DNA of 64,000 nucleotides from CAWGJF01 sp963715745 (lineage in GTDB: Bacteria > Bacteroidota > Ignavibacteria > Ignavibacteriales > Ignavibacteriaceae): positions 3,038,001 through 3,102,000 of the forward strand of contig OY970271.1 in assembly GCA_963715745.1 (NCBI GenBank). Reading direction: 5' to 3'. The position numbers and the translations under genes were made by a program. This document shows positions 9,686 through 18,696 of this stretch, piece by piece (within the stretch, counting starts at the first letter, position 1; every line of letters starts with the position of its first letter). The notes under the pieces are model-generated. The model had not been told where the DNA came from and did no database searches. It saw nothing but the letters and a program-made list of their open reading frames with translations.

Positions 9686-10327
9686 TTAAAAACTAAACCG
9701 GATAATTTTAATGTCTCTACCTTCACTCAAATAATGTTTTTCATATTTCGTAATTACATAATCCGGATTAGATTCTAAATTCTTGATATTTACCTTATCC
9801 AAAGTGAAGTGAACTTTTCCATTAATATCTCTAATTGTCTTTAAAGCCTGTTCATAAATCAACGCATTATCAGTTTTTAATTCAATAATACCATTTTTAG
9901 ATAAGACTTTTTTATAAAGATTGAAAAATTCATTTGAAATTAAACGACGTTTTTCACTTTTTCGTTTCACGTGTGGATCGGGAAAAGGAATAATAATTCT
10001 TTCAATTGATTCAGGATTTAACAAATTCAGCAGATTTTCTGCCTTACCAAGATAAAAACCAACATTTTTAAGTGATTCATTTAATGCTTTATTTGCAGCA
10101 GTATAAATCCTTGCTCCTTTAATATCAATGCCAAGATAATTTTTATCAGGATTAACTTTTGCTAATGCATTTGAATAATCCCCATGTCCACATCCAATTT
10201 CCAGAACAATCGGGTTTGAATTCTTCCAATAATTGTTCAATTCATTTAAAACATTTACATTATTCGAAGTAAAAACATTTGGTAAGTTTTTTACTTCTTT
10301 TATCCTTATTCCTTTTGTTCGTGGCAA
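9686..10327 (-). CDS. trmB: tRNA (guanine-N7-)-methyltransferase
   Basis: The 213-residue protein carries the class I SAM-binding motif VLEIGCGHGDYS (about residues 41-52) and the TrmB family signature FPDPHVKRKSEKRR (about 115-128). TrmB methylates G46 in the variable loop of many tRNAs, in the cytoplasm. Length is normal for the family. The gene is monocistronic here: the next minus-strand gene is over 100 bases away, and the upstream region is shared with a divergent small membrane protein gene. Confidence 0.93.
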   Translation of the reverse strand: MPRTKGIRIKEVKNLPNVFTSNNVNVLNELNNYWKNSNPIVLEIGCGHGDYSNALAKVNPDKNYLGIDIKGARIYTAANKALNESLKNVGFYLGKAENLLNLLNPESIERIIIPFPDPHVKRKSEKRRLISNEFFNLYKKVLSKNGIIELKTDNALIYEQALKTIRDINGKVHFTLDKVNIKNLESNPDYVITKYEKHYLSEGRDIKIIRFSF

Positions 10328-10456
10328 CTTTGTTTTATCAAAATTTTTTATTTCCTGACAAAAATTAAGGAATTCATACCAAAATTTTAATTAGGAAATA
10401 AACAGAACTTAAATTAAATTTTCTCAAAATAAATTCTTTACTATTAAAGCTTCATT

Positions 10457-10681
10457 ATGCATTTTACAATGCTGACATTCAAAGATACCTGGCTCCCATT
10501 TATTTATCTGTATGGTGTTGGCGGTATATTTTTCTTTTTTGGAATGAAATTAATTCGTAAAACAGGCAGTGTTGATTTAAATAGAAAAAAACATCGCTAC
10601 TGGTACAGAGTTATGTTCTGGGGCTACTTTTATTTTATGCTTATGCACGGTTTATTAATTTTACTTGCACTGAATACTTGA
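10457..10681 (+). CDS. Small two-helix membrane protein, unknown function
   Basis: The frame encodes 74 residues. Two hydrophobic segments (about 12-28 and 51-70) are separated by a short positively charged loop (RKTGSVDLNRKKHRYWYR), giving a hairpin membrane topology. A second ATG four codons in could be the true start; neither ATG has a good Shine-Dalgarno sequence. I do not recognise the family. It is read divergently from trmB and sits 128 bases upstream of a DUF1579 gene. Its clear membrane pattern favours a real gene. Confidence 0.55.
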   Translation: MHFTMLTFKDTWLPFIYLYGVGGIFFFFGMKLIRKTGSVDLNRKKHRYWYRVMFWGYFYFMLMHGLLILLALNT

Positions 10682-10809
10682 AATTAACATCATTTTTAAG
10701 GTTTTATTACATTTATCATAATTTTATTGTTCTGTAATTCATAAAATCCTATTTTCCCCGTCATCAAATAATTTTATACAGTTCATTAAAAAAATAAAAT
10801 GAGGGCAAC

Positions 10810-11406
10810 ATGAAAAACCTTTTTTCTCTCCTTTTAGTTCTTTTGATTTTTACCATTTCAATTTTTTCTTTTGCACAGGAAGAAGGGGAAATGGAGGGAA
10901 TGGATCAGCAGGCAATGATGGAAGCCTGGCAAAAAAGTATGACACCCGGACCAATGCATGAAATGATGGCAAGCAGAGTTGGTGAATGGAAATCCGAAGT
11001 TACAATGTGGATGGATCCATCTCAGCCTCCCACAACATCAGTAGGAACATCGGTAACGGAATCACTTCTTGGCGGAAGATATTTTCAAACTACTCATACA
11101 GGTAATTTTATGGGAATGGATATGACCGGTATTGAATTATCCGGTTATGATAATGTAAAGAAAGAATTCTTTAGCACATGGATTGATAATTTCGGAACCG
11201 GGATAATGTATCTGACTGGTTCTTATGATGAAGCTACCAAGACTTTTACTTATTCTGGTCCAACCGTAGATCCAATGGGGATGGAATACAACGTTAGGGA
11301 AACTGTTCAGATAGTTGATAATGATACTCATTTGTTTGAAATGTATATGGATCTGGGTGGACAGGAAATTAAATCTATGGAAATTAAGTTTACCCGAATA
11401 AAATAA
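10810..11406 (+). CDS. Exported DUF1579 family protein
   Basis: The 198-residue protein begins with a signal peptide (hydrophobic about 4-21, ending FSFAQ), followed by a Met- and Glu-rich linker. From about residue 47 it shows the DUF1579 pattern: a VGEWKSEVTMW opening, then GGRYFQTTHTGNFMGMDMTGIELSGYDN and a terminal strand series ending EIKFTRIK. The family is predicted to form a small beta-barrel (lipocalin-like) of unknown function. GAGGGCAAC precedes the ATG. A strong hairpin follows, so it is likely transcribed alone. Confidence 0.8.
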   Translation: MKNLFSLLLVLLIFTISIFSFAQEEGEMEGMDQQAMMEAWQKSMTPGPMHEMMASRVGEWKSEVTMWMDPSQPPTTSVGTSVTESLLGGRYFQTTHTGNFMGMDMTGIELSGYDNVKKEFFSTWIDNFGTGIMYLTGSYDEATKTFTYSGPTVDPMGMEYNVRETVQIVDNDTHLFEMYMDLGGQEIKSMEIKFTRIK

Positions 11407-11416
11407 AAAATTAATT

Positions 11417-11448
11417 ACGGCGCAGATTAAATATCTGCGTCGTTCTTC
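11417..11448 (+). terminator. Terminator-like hairpin after the DUF1579 gene
   Basis: ACGGCGCAGAT (11417-11427) pairs with ATCTGCGTCGT (11433-11443) through a five-base loop, with one G-T wobble. It is followed by TCTTCTCT, a pyrimidine-rich rather than pure T tail. Position ten bases after the stop fits a terminator. Confidence 0.65.
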
Positions 11449-11603
11449 TCTGACTGCTTTTTATCTTTCCGACAAAAATAGTCTCTGAAAAAAGTTTTTT
11501 AAGTTTTTACAGTGTATTAATCAATTAGCAAATCATTTTTTAACTTTAATTATTAATTCATTATTATTATTTAGAATAATATTCGATAAAAATTTTAGAT
11601 ACT

Positions 11604-13553
11604 ATGGATATTTCCGGAATAAACAATAAACAAGCTGCAGCATCTTTAAACCGGCTTTTGCCAAGAATTGAAGAAAAGTTTGCTGATAAAGTTGATAGTG
11701 GAGAATGGCAGGCCTTTAAGCAAAGATTATCGCAGCATTTTCCCAACTTATTTTCATTGCTTTACAGGATTTACGGCAACCAATATGATTTTTTCTTTCA
11801 CCTCGAAGAAATTCTATCTACAATAACAAAAATGTGGATTGCAAGACCGGCAGATTTAAAAGCCCTGGATGCAATCAGGCAGTCTGAACCATTCTGGTAC
11901 CAGTCAAACAATATGGTTGGCGCAATGTGTTATGTAGATTTGTTTGCAGGTGATCTTGAAAACATTAAACAAAAAATTCCATATTTGCAGGAACTTGGAA
12001 TAACATATCTTCACCTGATGCCATTGTTTAAAACACCAGAGGGAGATAATGATGGTGGTTACGCAGTAAGCAGCTATCGGAATGTAAATGAAAAGCTTGG
12101 AACAATTGAAGAACTAAAGGAAGTCGCAACTGAACTTCGTCATCACGGAATAAGTCTTGTCCTTGATTTTATTTTTAATCACACTTCCGATGACCATATT
12201 TGGGCACAGAAAGCTTTGCAGGGAGATGAAGAATTTCAGCAATATTTCAGAATGTTCCCGGACAGAACTTTGCCAGATGAATATGAGAAAACGATTGCTC
12301 CTGTCTTTCAGGATGATCATCCCGGGTGTTTTACCTATAGGAACCGTATTAAAAAATGGGTATGGACAACTTTCCATAATTACCAATGGGATCTGAATTA
12401 CGAAAACCCTGCCGTGTTCAATTCAATGGCAGAAGAAATGTTATTCCTTGCAAACCTTGGAGTAGAAGTTTTAAGACTCGATGCCGTTGCCTTTGTCTGG
12501 AAAAAACTCGGAACAAATTGTGAAAATCTTCCGCAAGCTCATACAATTATCAAGGCATTTAGTTCTGTAATGAAAATAGTTGCACCAGCACTGCTTTTTA
12601 AATCTGAAGCAATCGTTCACCCGGATGAAGTAAATAAATACATCAGCTTAGATGAATGTCAGCTATCATACAATCCGCAAATGATGGCATTATTATGGAA
12701 TTCCTTCGCAACAAAAAAAATAAGAATTTTAAGAAATGCTTTACAGAAGCGATTTACTATTCCTGAAAATTGTATGTGGGTTAATTATATCCGTTGCCAC
12801 GATGATATCGGCTGGGCATTTTCAAATGAAGATGCTGAAGAAATTGGAATTAAACCTAAAGAACACAGAGTATTTCTTTCGGATTTTTATATTGGAAGGT
12901 ACCCGGGTTCATTTGCAAAAGGTTTACCATTCCAGGAAAATCCAGAAACAAAAGAAGGTAGAGTTTCAGGAACAACTGCATCTTTAGCAGGTCTTGAAAA
13001 GGCAATTTCAGAAAATAATTCTTATGAAATTGATCTTGCCATAAAAAGAATTTTATTACTTCATGGAATCATACTTACTATTGGAGGAATTCCACTTTTA
13101 TATCTGGGGGATGAAATTGGGTTGTTAAATGATTATGAATATGAAAAATCAGTTGAAAAAATCGGAGATACACGATGGATTCACAGACCAGTTTTTGATT
13201 GGGAAAAAGCAAAAGAACGAAACGATACCAGCACTGTAACCGGGAAAATTTACAAAGGATTATTGCGGTTAATTCAAATCCGTAAACAAAACCACGCTCT
13301 TGCCGGTAGTGATACAGAATTTGTTGATTTAGGCATAGATCATCTGTTAGCTTATTTCCGAAATTTTAATAACAGCAGCGTATTTGTAATTGGAAATTTC
13401 AGTGACCAAGAACAAAACATTGCAGGTAATCACCTCCGCCTGCTTGGATTGAGTAAAACAGTAACCGATATAGTTGCCGGAAAATCAGTTACCGCAGCTC
13501 AAAATCTTACAATTGGACCTTACCAGTTTATGGTTTTGGTAGGAATCCGGTAA
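11604..13553 (+). CDS. Amylosucrase-type GH13 glucosyltransferase
   Basis: The 649-residue protein reads as a GH13 enzyme of the amylosucrase type: an all-helical N-terminal domain (about 1-95), then the (beta/alpha)8 barrel. The catalytic residues can be placed as Asp293 (RLDAVAF), Glu335 (FKSEAIV) and Asp400 (CHDDIGW). Two residues known from Neisseria amylosucrase to shape the closed -1 pocket, an Asp in NDGGYAV (Asp150) and an Arg in DTRWIHRP, are both present. Amylosucrase uses sucrose to build alpha-1,4-glucan and release fructose; sucrose hydrolase or trehalose synthase are less likely alternatives. There is no signal peptide, so a cytoplasmic site is inferred. No sucrose transporter or phosphorylase is adjacent. 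The ATG has only a weak ribosome binding site. Confidence 0.88.
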   Translation: MDISGINNKQAAASLNRLLPRIEEKFADKVDSGEWQAFKQRLSQHFPNLFSLLYRIYGNQYDFFFHLEEILSTITKMWIARPADLKALDAIRQSEPFWYQSNNMVGAMCYVDLFAGDLENIKQKIPYLQELGITYLHLMPLFKTPEGDNDGGYAVSSYRNVNEKLGTIEELKEVATELRHHGISLVLDFIFNHTSDDHIWAQKALQGDEEFQQYFRMFPDRTLPDEYEKTIAPVFQDDHPGCFTYRNRIKKWVWTTFHNYQWDLNYENPAVFNSMAEEMLFLANLGVEVLRLDAVAFVWKKLGTNCENLPQAHTIIKAFSSVMKIVAPALLFKSEAIVHPDEVNKYISLDECQLSYNPQMMALLWNSFATKKIRILRNALQKRFTIPENCMWVNYIRCHDDIGWAFSNEDAEEIGIKPKEHRVFLSDFYIGRYPGSFAKGLPFQENPETKEGRVSGTTASLAGLEKAISENNSYEIDLAIKRILLLHGIILTIGGIPLLYLGDEIGLLNDYEYEKSVEKIGDTRWIHRPVFDWEKAKERNDTSTVTGKIYKGLLRLIQIRKQNHALAGSDTEFVDLGIDHLLAYFRNFNNSSVFVIGNFSDQEQNIAGNHLRLLGLSKTVTDIVAGKSVTAAQNLTIGPYQFMVLVGIR

Positions 13554-13653
13554 TTTGCAGGAAAATTTCAAAATTTTACTTATCACACTAAATTAATAGT
13601 TAGAATTTTAGAACAAATTTCTTAATTTGTTTTCAAAATTCGGGAGGTATTTT

Positions 13654-14067
13654 ATGTCGTTCCAATTAAAAAAAGTTGACTATTTTTATACTTCAGTTGT
13701 TGATCAACCGGGAGAGGCATATCAACTTTTATCAAGATTAAAATCAATAGGTGTAAACCTGCTGGCGTTTACTGCTATTCCTGTTGGGCCAACCAGAACG
13801 CAGTTAACTTTGTTTCCTGAAGATACTGCTAAACTTCAAACTGCAGCACAAAATGCTGGATTAAAACTAGACGGACCTTATTCGGCATTACTTGTACAGA
13901 GTGATGATGAATTAGGTGCACTGGCAAATATCCATGCTAAGCTTTATCAGGCTGGGGTGAATATTTATGCATCTTCAGGTGTTACTGATGGTAGAGGCAG
14001 CTTTGGTTATCTTTTATATTTAAAAGAAGAAGATCTTGATAAAGCACTTCATTCACTTGACATTTGA
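13654..14067 (+). CDS. ACT domain protein
   Basis: I place the start at the ATG at 13654 because GGGAGG lies seven bases upstream (13642-13647); an in-frame ATG nine codons earlier has none. The resulting 137-residue protein has two ACT-like beta-alpha-beta units: VDYFYTSVVDQPGEAYQLLSRLKSIGVNL near the N-terminus, and LANIHAKLYQAGVNIYASSGVTDGRGSFGYLLYL in the second half. ACT domains bind amino acids or other small ligands and regulate enzymes. No catalytic domain is attached, so this is a stand-alone regulator of unknown target. It stands between the amylosucrase and the peptide transporter genes. Confidence 0.75.
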   Translation: MSFQLKKVDYFYTSVVDQPGEAYQLLSRLKSIGVNLLAFTAIPVGPTRTQLTLFPEDTAKLQTAAQNAGLKLDGPYSALLVQSDDELGALANIHAKLYQAGVNIYASSGVTDGRGSFGYLLYLKEEDLDKALHSLDI

Positions 14068-14216
14068 TTATAACCGGATTTTAATATCGATTTTCAAATA
14101 GATTTATTCGTTTTTTCCAGCTCTTCCAATTTCTTTCAGATTTTTGCAAAAGTTATTGATTTAATATTTTTTATAATCTGTTTTAAAAGTCACTAATAAC
14201 AAAAAAAGGATTTAAC

Positions 14217-15500
14217 ATGTCTAAACGTTCCCGTTTTCCATTTGTATTTTGGACTGCTAACTCAATAGAAGTTTTTGAACGTTTTGCCTATTACGGCATC
14301 TATATGGGCTTCGGAATTTATTTGGAACAGCTTGGCTACACTAAAGGTGATCTTGGAATAATTCAAAGTATATTTCTGGCATTTTCATATTTGATTCCTC
14401 TTTTCTCAGGGACGTTTGCCGATAAGTTTGGTTTTAAGAAAATGTTATTAATTTCTTATGCAGCTTACCTCCCTTCCATTTTACTTTTGATAGTAACAAA
14501 ATCATTTTCCGGAATAGCACTTGCCATGCTAAGTATTGGATTTGCCGCAGGAATTTTCAAACCCCTAATTTCTGCAACAGTTAGAGCAACAACTGATTCA
14601 ACGAACAAATCACTTGGCTTCGGAATTTTTTATATGATGGTGAATATAGGAGCGTCTTTTGGTCCAATAATAATGGGAAAACTCAGAGGCTGGTCGTGGG
14701 ACTATGTTTTTTATACGGCTGCTGCAGCTATTGGTGTAATGTTTCTGATTACACTTTTTCTTTACAAAGAACCAAAAAGAGAAATTGAAGGTGTAACACT
14801 TAAGAAAAAATTTAAGGATATGGGTGAAGCCCTTTCCGATGCTAAGTTTATGATGTTTATTGTTTTACTTGGATTATTTTTCTGGATGCCTTTTTGGGCT
14901 TTCTTTAATGTACTTGCAGTTTATATACACGACTATACTGATACGGCTGCGCTTTTCCTAAGTACAAAATCAGTCCTTGGCGAAGGAATCACAAAATTTA
15001 TTTCAAACTTTGATGATGGAGTCTGGAAAATTAATGCCGAGGCAATTTCACATACCGGTTATATTATTATAATCTTTCAGTTATTAGTTTCCTGGTTTTT
15101 CGAAAAACGTAAAGCTATTTCTTCATTCTTATTTGGACTTTTCGTTGCGGCAGGTGGCTTCGTTGTGCTTGGATTAGCAGTTACCGGTTCGAACACTCTT
15201 GTTTATCTTGGCGTATTTCTGTTTGCTGTTGGAGAAATGATTTCCTCTCCAAGAATACAGGAATACATAACATGGATTGCGCCGAAAGAAAAAGCCGGAC
15301 TATATATGGGCACTAATTTTCTGGCAACATTTATTGGCGCAATATTAAGCGGAATCTACACTGGGCTTATGGGCACTTATGAATCTTCCGGTCACCCGGA
15401 ATATATAATGTACACACTCGCAGGTCATATGCTTTTAGGAATAATTGCGATTTACATTTTCACAAAAACAGCCGGTGAATTTAAAGAGATGACGCATTAA
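14217..15500 (+). CDS. POT/PTR-type MFS transporter (proton-dependent peptide transporter)
   Basis: The 427-residue integral membrane protein has about twelve hydrophobic segments. Near the N-terminus, EVFERFAYYG fits the ExxERFxYY motif of the POT family (Glu and Arg residues used in proton coupling). The next loop has the MFS signature GTFADKFGFKK. POT members import di- and tripeptides with protons across the inner membrane; some carry nitrate or other substrates, so the cargo is inferred. It is somewhat short for a POT protein and may lack the extra helix pair. AAAAGGA precedes the ATG. The cupin gene follows after 17 bases, so the two are probably co-transcribed. Confidence 0.82.
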   Translation: MSKRSRFPFVFWTANSIEVFERFAYYGIYMGFGIYLEQLGYTKGDLGIIQSIFLAFSYLIPLFSGTFADKFGFKKMLLISYAAYLPSILLLIVTKSFSGIALAMLSIGFAAGIFKPLISATVRATTDSTNKSLGFGIFYMMVNIGASFGPIIMGKLRGWSWDYVFYTAAAAIGVMFLITLFLYKEPKREIEGVTLKKKFKDMGEALSDAKFMMFIVLLGLFFWMPFWAFFNVLAVYIHDYTDTAALFLSTKSVLGEGITKFISNFDDGVWKINAEAISHTGYIIIIFQLLVSWFFEKRKAISSFLFGLFVAAGGFVVLGLAVTGSNTLVYLGVFLFAVGEMISSPRIQEYITWIAPKEKAGLYMGTNFLATFIGAILSGIYTGLMGTYESSGHPEYIMYTLAGHMLLGIIAIYIFTKTAGEFKEMTH

Positions 15501-15517
15501 AAATATATAATCAAATT

Positions 15518-15880
15518 ATGCCAACAATAATTAAATCACCAACAAAAATCGAAGCAGCTGGTAATAAACCTAAAATAATAAACGAGTTTATCGGCAGAGT
15601 GAATTCATCGACTGAAGGAATTAGCATCGCCAGAATGCAAAGTCCGTCAGGATGGCAGGAACCCGGGCAAACACCTGAGTTTGATGAATATACAATCGTA
15701 CTTAAGGGTATGTTGAAAGTCGAAACAAAAGATAAAACTTTTGATATTCATGCTGGCGAGGCTATTATTACTCACAAAGGCGAATGGATAAAATACAGCA
15801 CACCAAATGCGGAAGGTGCAGAATACATTGCGGTTTGCTTGCCAGCATTTTCTCCTGACACAGTTCACAGGGATGAATAA
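15518..15880 (+). CDS. Small cupin domain protein
   Basis: The 120-residue protein is a single cupin barrel: FDEYTIVLKGMLKVETKDKTFDIHAGEAIITHKGEW covers the two conserved cupin motifs, although the metal-binding His pair of motif 1 is replaced (EFDEY). The family includes EutQ-like and polyketide-cyclase-like small cupins with no single function. It follows the POT transporter by 17 bases and probably shares its transcript, so a role in sensing or processing the imported compound is possible but unproven. Confidence 0.75.
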   Translation: MPTIIKSPTKIEAAGNKPKIINEFIGRVNSSTEGISIARMQSPSGWQEPGQTPEFDEYTIVLKGMLKVETKDKTFDIHAGEAIITHKGEWIKYSTPNAEGAEYIAVCLPAFSPDTVHRDE

Positions 15881-16057
15881 CTTTCATTTGAACATTAGTT
15901 AATTACAGGGTTGTTAATTCAAAATATAATTGAATTCAGTTCCCTATTAAATGATGAATTGAATAATGAAAAAGTTATTTTTAATTTATTTCAGTTGTGT
16001 AGTTACTTATTTTCCTGAATAATAAAATTCTTTATTTCAAATTTTGAGGAGGTTCAA

Positions 16058-16867
16058 ATGATGTTTAAAGCTCTGATTATTTCATTTATTTCAATGGTTT
16101 TCTTACTCGCCTGTAATCAAAAACAAAACCCGCAGAAAGTCGGTTTAGTAGAAAAAGAAGTTGAATACAGCACTGATAGTACGACGATGAAAGGTTACCT
16201 GGTTTATGACGGAGATTTAGAAGGAAAACAACCAGGTGTTTTAGTTGTTCACGAATGGTGGGGAAATAATGATTATTCAAAGAACCGGGCCCGAATGCTT
16301 GCAAAGCTTGGCTATATTGCTCTTGCCCTTGATATGTATGGCAATGGAAAAGTTGCCGACAATCCAAATGATGCAGGAAAATATGCAACAGAAGTTTTTA
16401 CAAATATTAAACAAGCTGAAGCAAGATTTATGGCAGCATATAATATTCTTAAAAAACAGGAACAAACTGATCCGGAGAAAATCGGTGCAATCGGTTATTG
16501 CTTTGGTGGTTCAGTAGTTCTGCATATGGCTTCAATTGGAACTGATCTGGCAGCTGTTGTCAGCTTTCATGGAGGATTAAAACCTGTTATATCTTCAAAA
16601 CCTAATAATGTGAAAGCACATATTCTTGTTTGCACCGGTGGGTCAGACCCTATGGTTCCAAAAGAAGATGTAGAAAAATTAGAAAATGAATTTGATGAAG
16701 CCGGAGTTAAGTATGAAATAATTACTTATCCTAATGCAACACATGCTTTTACAAATCCTGCATCAGATGAGAACGGGAAAAAGTTTAATATCCCAATCGC
16801 TTATAATGAAAAGGCAGATAAAGAATCCTGGGAAAAAATGAAGGAATTTTTCAAAGCTTATCTTTAA
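16058..16867 (+). CDS. Dienelactone hydrolase family lipoprotein
   Basis: The 269-residue product begins with a lipoprotein signal: a hydrophobic run and the lipobox LLAC with Cys19. The alpha/beta-hydrolase body has the dienelactone hydrolase triad: Cys148 in GYCFGGS, Asp197 in GGSDPMV and His229 in NATHAF, plus Glu66 in HEWWG, which in the family primes the Cys nucleophile. It is predicted to hydrolyse an ester or lactone at the cell envelope; the substrate is unknown. The start is fixed by GAGGAGG seven bases upstream. Classical members are cytoplasmic; the lipidated form is common in Bacteroidota relatives. No aromatic degradation genes lie nearby. Confidence 0.88.
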   Translation: MMFKALIISFISMVFLLACNQKQNPQKVGLVEKEVEYSTDSTTMKGYLVYDGDLEGKQPGVLVVHEWWGNNDYSKNRARMLAKLGYIALALDMYGNGKVADNPNDAGKYATEVFTNIKQAEARFMAAYNILKKQEQTDPEKIGAIGYCFGGSVVLHMASIGTDLAAVVSFHGGLKPVISSKPNNVKAHILVCTGGSDPMVPKEDVEKLENEFDEAGVKYEIITYPNATHAFTNPASDENGKKFNIPIAYNEKADKESWEKMKEFFKAYL

Positions 16868-16986
16868 GCATAAAAAGATTTTTACATTGTTGACCAAAAT
16901 CACATTGAGATAAATTCCTGACTTTTTTTATTTTGTGGTTTCACAAATATTTGTCCTAACAATAAACGGATGATTCTCCTCCCAAG

Positions 16987-17118
16987 TCTGATCGCTTCCT
17001 CTATTTATAGTAGAGTAGCCTCCTATAGTGATCAGATTATGAGACGGTTGGGTGATTTATCGACAATGCTTATGCCCTCACTAACATTGAAAATATTAAC
17101 CCGACCGTCTCTTTTTTT
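16987..17118 (+). ncRNA. Candidate structured RNA ending in an intrinsic terminator
   Basis: This stretch contains nested inverted repeats and no gene. TCTGATC (16987-16993) pairs with GATCAGA (17030-17036), enclosing CTCTA (16999-17003)/TAGAG (17011-17015). GAGACGGTTGGG (17041-17052) pairs with CCCGACCGTCTC (17100-17111) with one wobble, enclosing CAATG (17064-17068)/CATTG (17085-17089). TTTTTTT follows at once (17112-17118). The shape suggests a small RNA read on the plus strand, with its 5' end upstream of 16987. No plus-strand gene follows, so a riboswitch is unlikely. Alternatives are a large terminator for the hydrolase gene or the non-coding end of a lost insertion sequence. It does not match the parts of SRP RNA, tmRNA or RNase P RNA that I know by heart. 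Confidence 0.5.
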
Positions 17119-17143
17119 AACTATTCTTAAATAAGTTTAATGA

Positions 17144-17860
17144 CTACTTTTCCTGATCAAAAGTCACTTCAGGAATTCCCTCATTCACAATATAGTTTGA
17201 ATAGGAAACCGTAACTTTTCCCTCATTTTTATCACCTTTTTTTCCCGAATCATCATTGTTTTCAGATGAGTTAAACGGATCTTTAATGCTTCCCCTAATA
17301 AGCATTTGATCGGCAGGAAATGTAAACGTCATTTTGGAAGGCAGGTAAAAATCAGAATCTGTCTTTTTATAATCAAAATCAATTGTGAACGTACCACTAG
17401 GTCTTGCTGAAGATTCAACTTTAACGATAACATAATTTTCCAGATCAATCCAAAGTGTACTTAATATCATTTCTGATGCTTCTTCAAGCGGGATAACTTT
17501 TATTACTGCAGTTTCAATCCCTCTAAGATTTTCAAACTTTACAAAAATTGCTGTGTGACTTTTTCTAAGTAAGGTAACAGGAGAAAAATTAAATCCCTGT
17601 TTTGGCAGCATAGCAAAATTATCAGATTTGATTCTCATCTTATCGGGTTGTTTAAAGTATATTCTAGCATCCATATCAGGAATCTTTAAAAATGACACAT
17701 CCACTTTAATATGTACATTAACAGAATAATCATTTGTTTTTTCAAAAGTTGAAAGTACTTTCTGTAGAATCTCATCCGGATCTTTGTCTTGCGGTTTAAT
17801 ATTTAATAGAGGTAATAAAGAAATTAAAATTGCAAAAAATATTAAGGAATTCTTCTTCAA
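17144..17860 (-). CDS. Exported LolA-like protein
   Basis: The 238-residue protein has an N-terminal signal peptide (hydrophobic about 5-21) and then a LolA/LolB-type pattern: DPDEILQKVLSTFEKTNDYSVNVHIKV, followed by strands with FKQPDKMRIKS and a late DSDFYLPSKMTF. Members of this superfamily form a half-barrel that carries lipids or lipoproteins through the periplasm. An acidic and basic low-complexity insert (about 203-220, NNDDSGKKGDKNEG) interrupts the C-terminal part. Its start overlaps the end of the permease gene by four bases, so it is translationally coupled to the ABC exporter. A role as periplasmic partner of that exporter is inferred. Confidence 0.7.
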   Translation of the reverse strand: MKKNSLIFFAILISLLPLLNIKPQDKDPDEILQKVLSTFEKTNDYSVNVHIKVDVSFLKIPDMDARIYFKQPDKMRIKSDNFAMLPKQGFNFSPVTLLRKSHTAIFVKFENLRGIETAVIKVIPLEEASEMILSTLWIDLENYVIVKVESSARPSGTFTIDFDYKKTDSDFYLPSKMTFTFPADQMLIRGSIKDPFNSSENNDDSGKKGDKNEGKVTVSYSNYIVNEGIPEVTFDQEK

Positions 17861-18696
17861 CTCAGAATATCCTTTCTCTTAAATAAATATGCAGTTAATG
17901 TGAAAAGTATTACAATATGACCTAACAAAATCGCAACAGCTTTAGTAATTGTCGGAATATTTATTGTACTTTCAAAAAACTCTTTCCAATCAAGTATGTA
18001 GGTTGTGAACAAGTAAGGTTTAACCACCTGAAAGAATTCAATATTTAAATTTGAAATTATAAGAAAAACAATAATAACTGTCATTGTGGAAATAATAGGT
18101 CCGATAGCATTTTCAACAAGAGATGAAAAAAGAAATGCCACACTACAAACAACTGTCATTCCAAGTGCTGCATAGCTATATGCAAGCAGAAATCTCCAAA
18201 TAATATCGTTTTTTGCAAAAAGTGTAATTCCTTCATTTGACATAACAATTAACTCGCCCGGACCAAAAATAATCATACCGGCAGCAAGACTGATAATTGC
18301 TAAAAATAAAATTAATAGCGAACTATAAATAGCACCAGCTAAAAATTTAGCAGTAACAAATTTTAATCTAGTAATAGGTCTTGTTAAAATAATCCTGTAT
18401 GTCCCCGCTGTTGCTTCTCCGGCTAGTAAATCTCCCGCAACAAGAGTAATTAAAAACGGAATATGAACAGCAATAGCATTAAGTATTAAATAGGAAATAA
18501 AATACCCGTTCAATAGATTTCCAGTAAAAAGAAAAGTATCCTGCAAAGATCTTGTTATACGGCTTATAGCGTGTTGTCCTTCAAAAATCATAGCTACCTG
18601 GATTAACATTACAAGCAGCCCGACTGCAATAAAACCTATATAAGTCCGCCACTTTTTAAAGACTTTGTATAGTTCTATTTGGGTTAATGTAAACAT
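17857..18696 (-). CDS. ABC-2 type transporter permease
   Basis: The 279-residue protein has six hydrophobic segments with the ABC-2 layout: a first helix after an amphipathic N-terminus (EIYKVFKKWRTYI-like), a long gap, then five helices, and the family phrase AGDLLAGEATAGTYRIILTRPITR between helices 2 and 3. It is the membrane subunit of an exporter whose ATPase is encoded immediately upstream (one-base overlap). NatB- and Gld-type permeases are relatives. The substrate is unknown. Confidence 0.88.
   Translation of the reverse strand: MFTLTQIELYKVFKKWRTYIGFIAVGLLVMLIQVAMIFEGQHAISRITRSLQDTFLFTGNLLNGYFISYLILNAIAVHIPFLITLVAGDLLAGEATAGTYRIILTRPITRLKFVTAKFLAGAIYSSLLILFLAIISLAAGMIIFGPGELIVMSNEGITLFAKNDIIWRFLLAYSYAALGMTVVCSVAFLFSSLVENAIGPIISTMTVIIVFLIISNLNIEFFQVVKPYLFTTYILDWKEFFESTINIPTITKAVAILLGHIVILFTLTAYLFKRKDILS

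Noticed and set aside
16890..16933. Possible promoters for the 17-kb structured element (TTGACC at 16890; TTGAGA-N17-TTATTT at 16905-16933)
   Set aside because: Both are weak matches in A+T-rich DNA, so I did not list them as features, although the second would be well placed.
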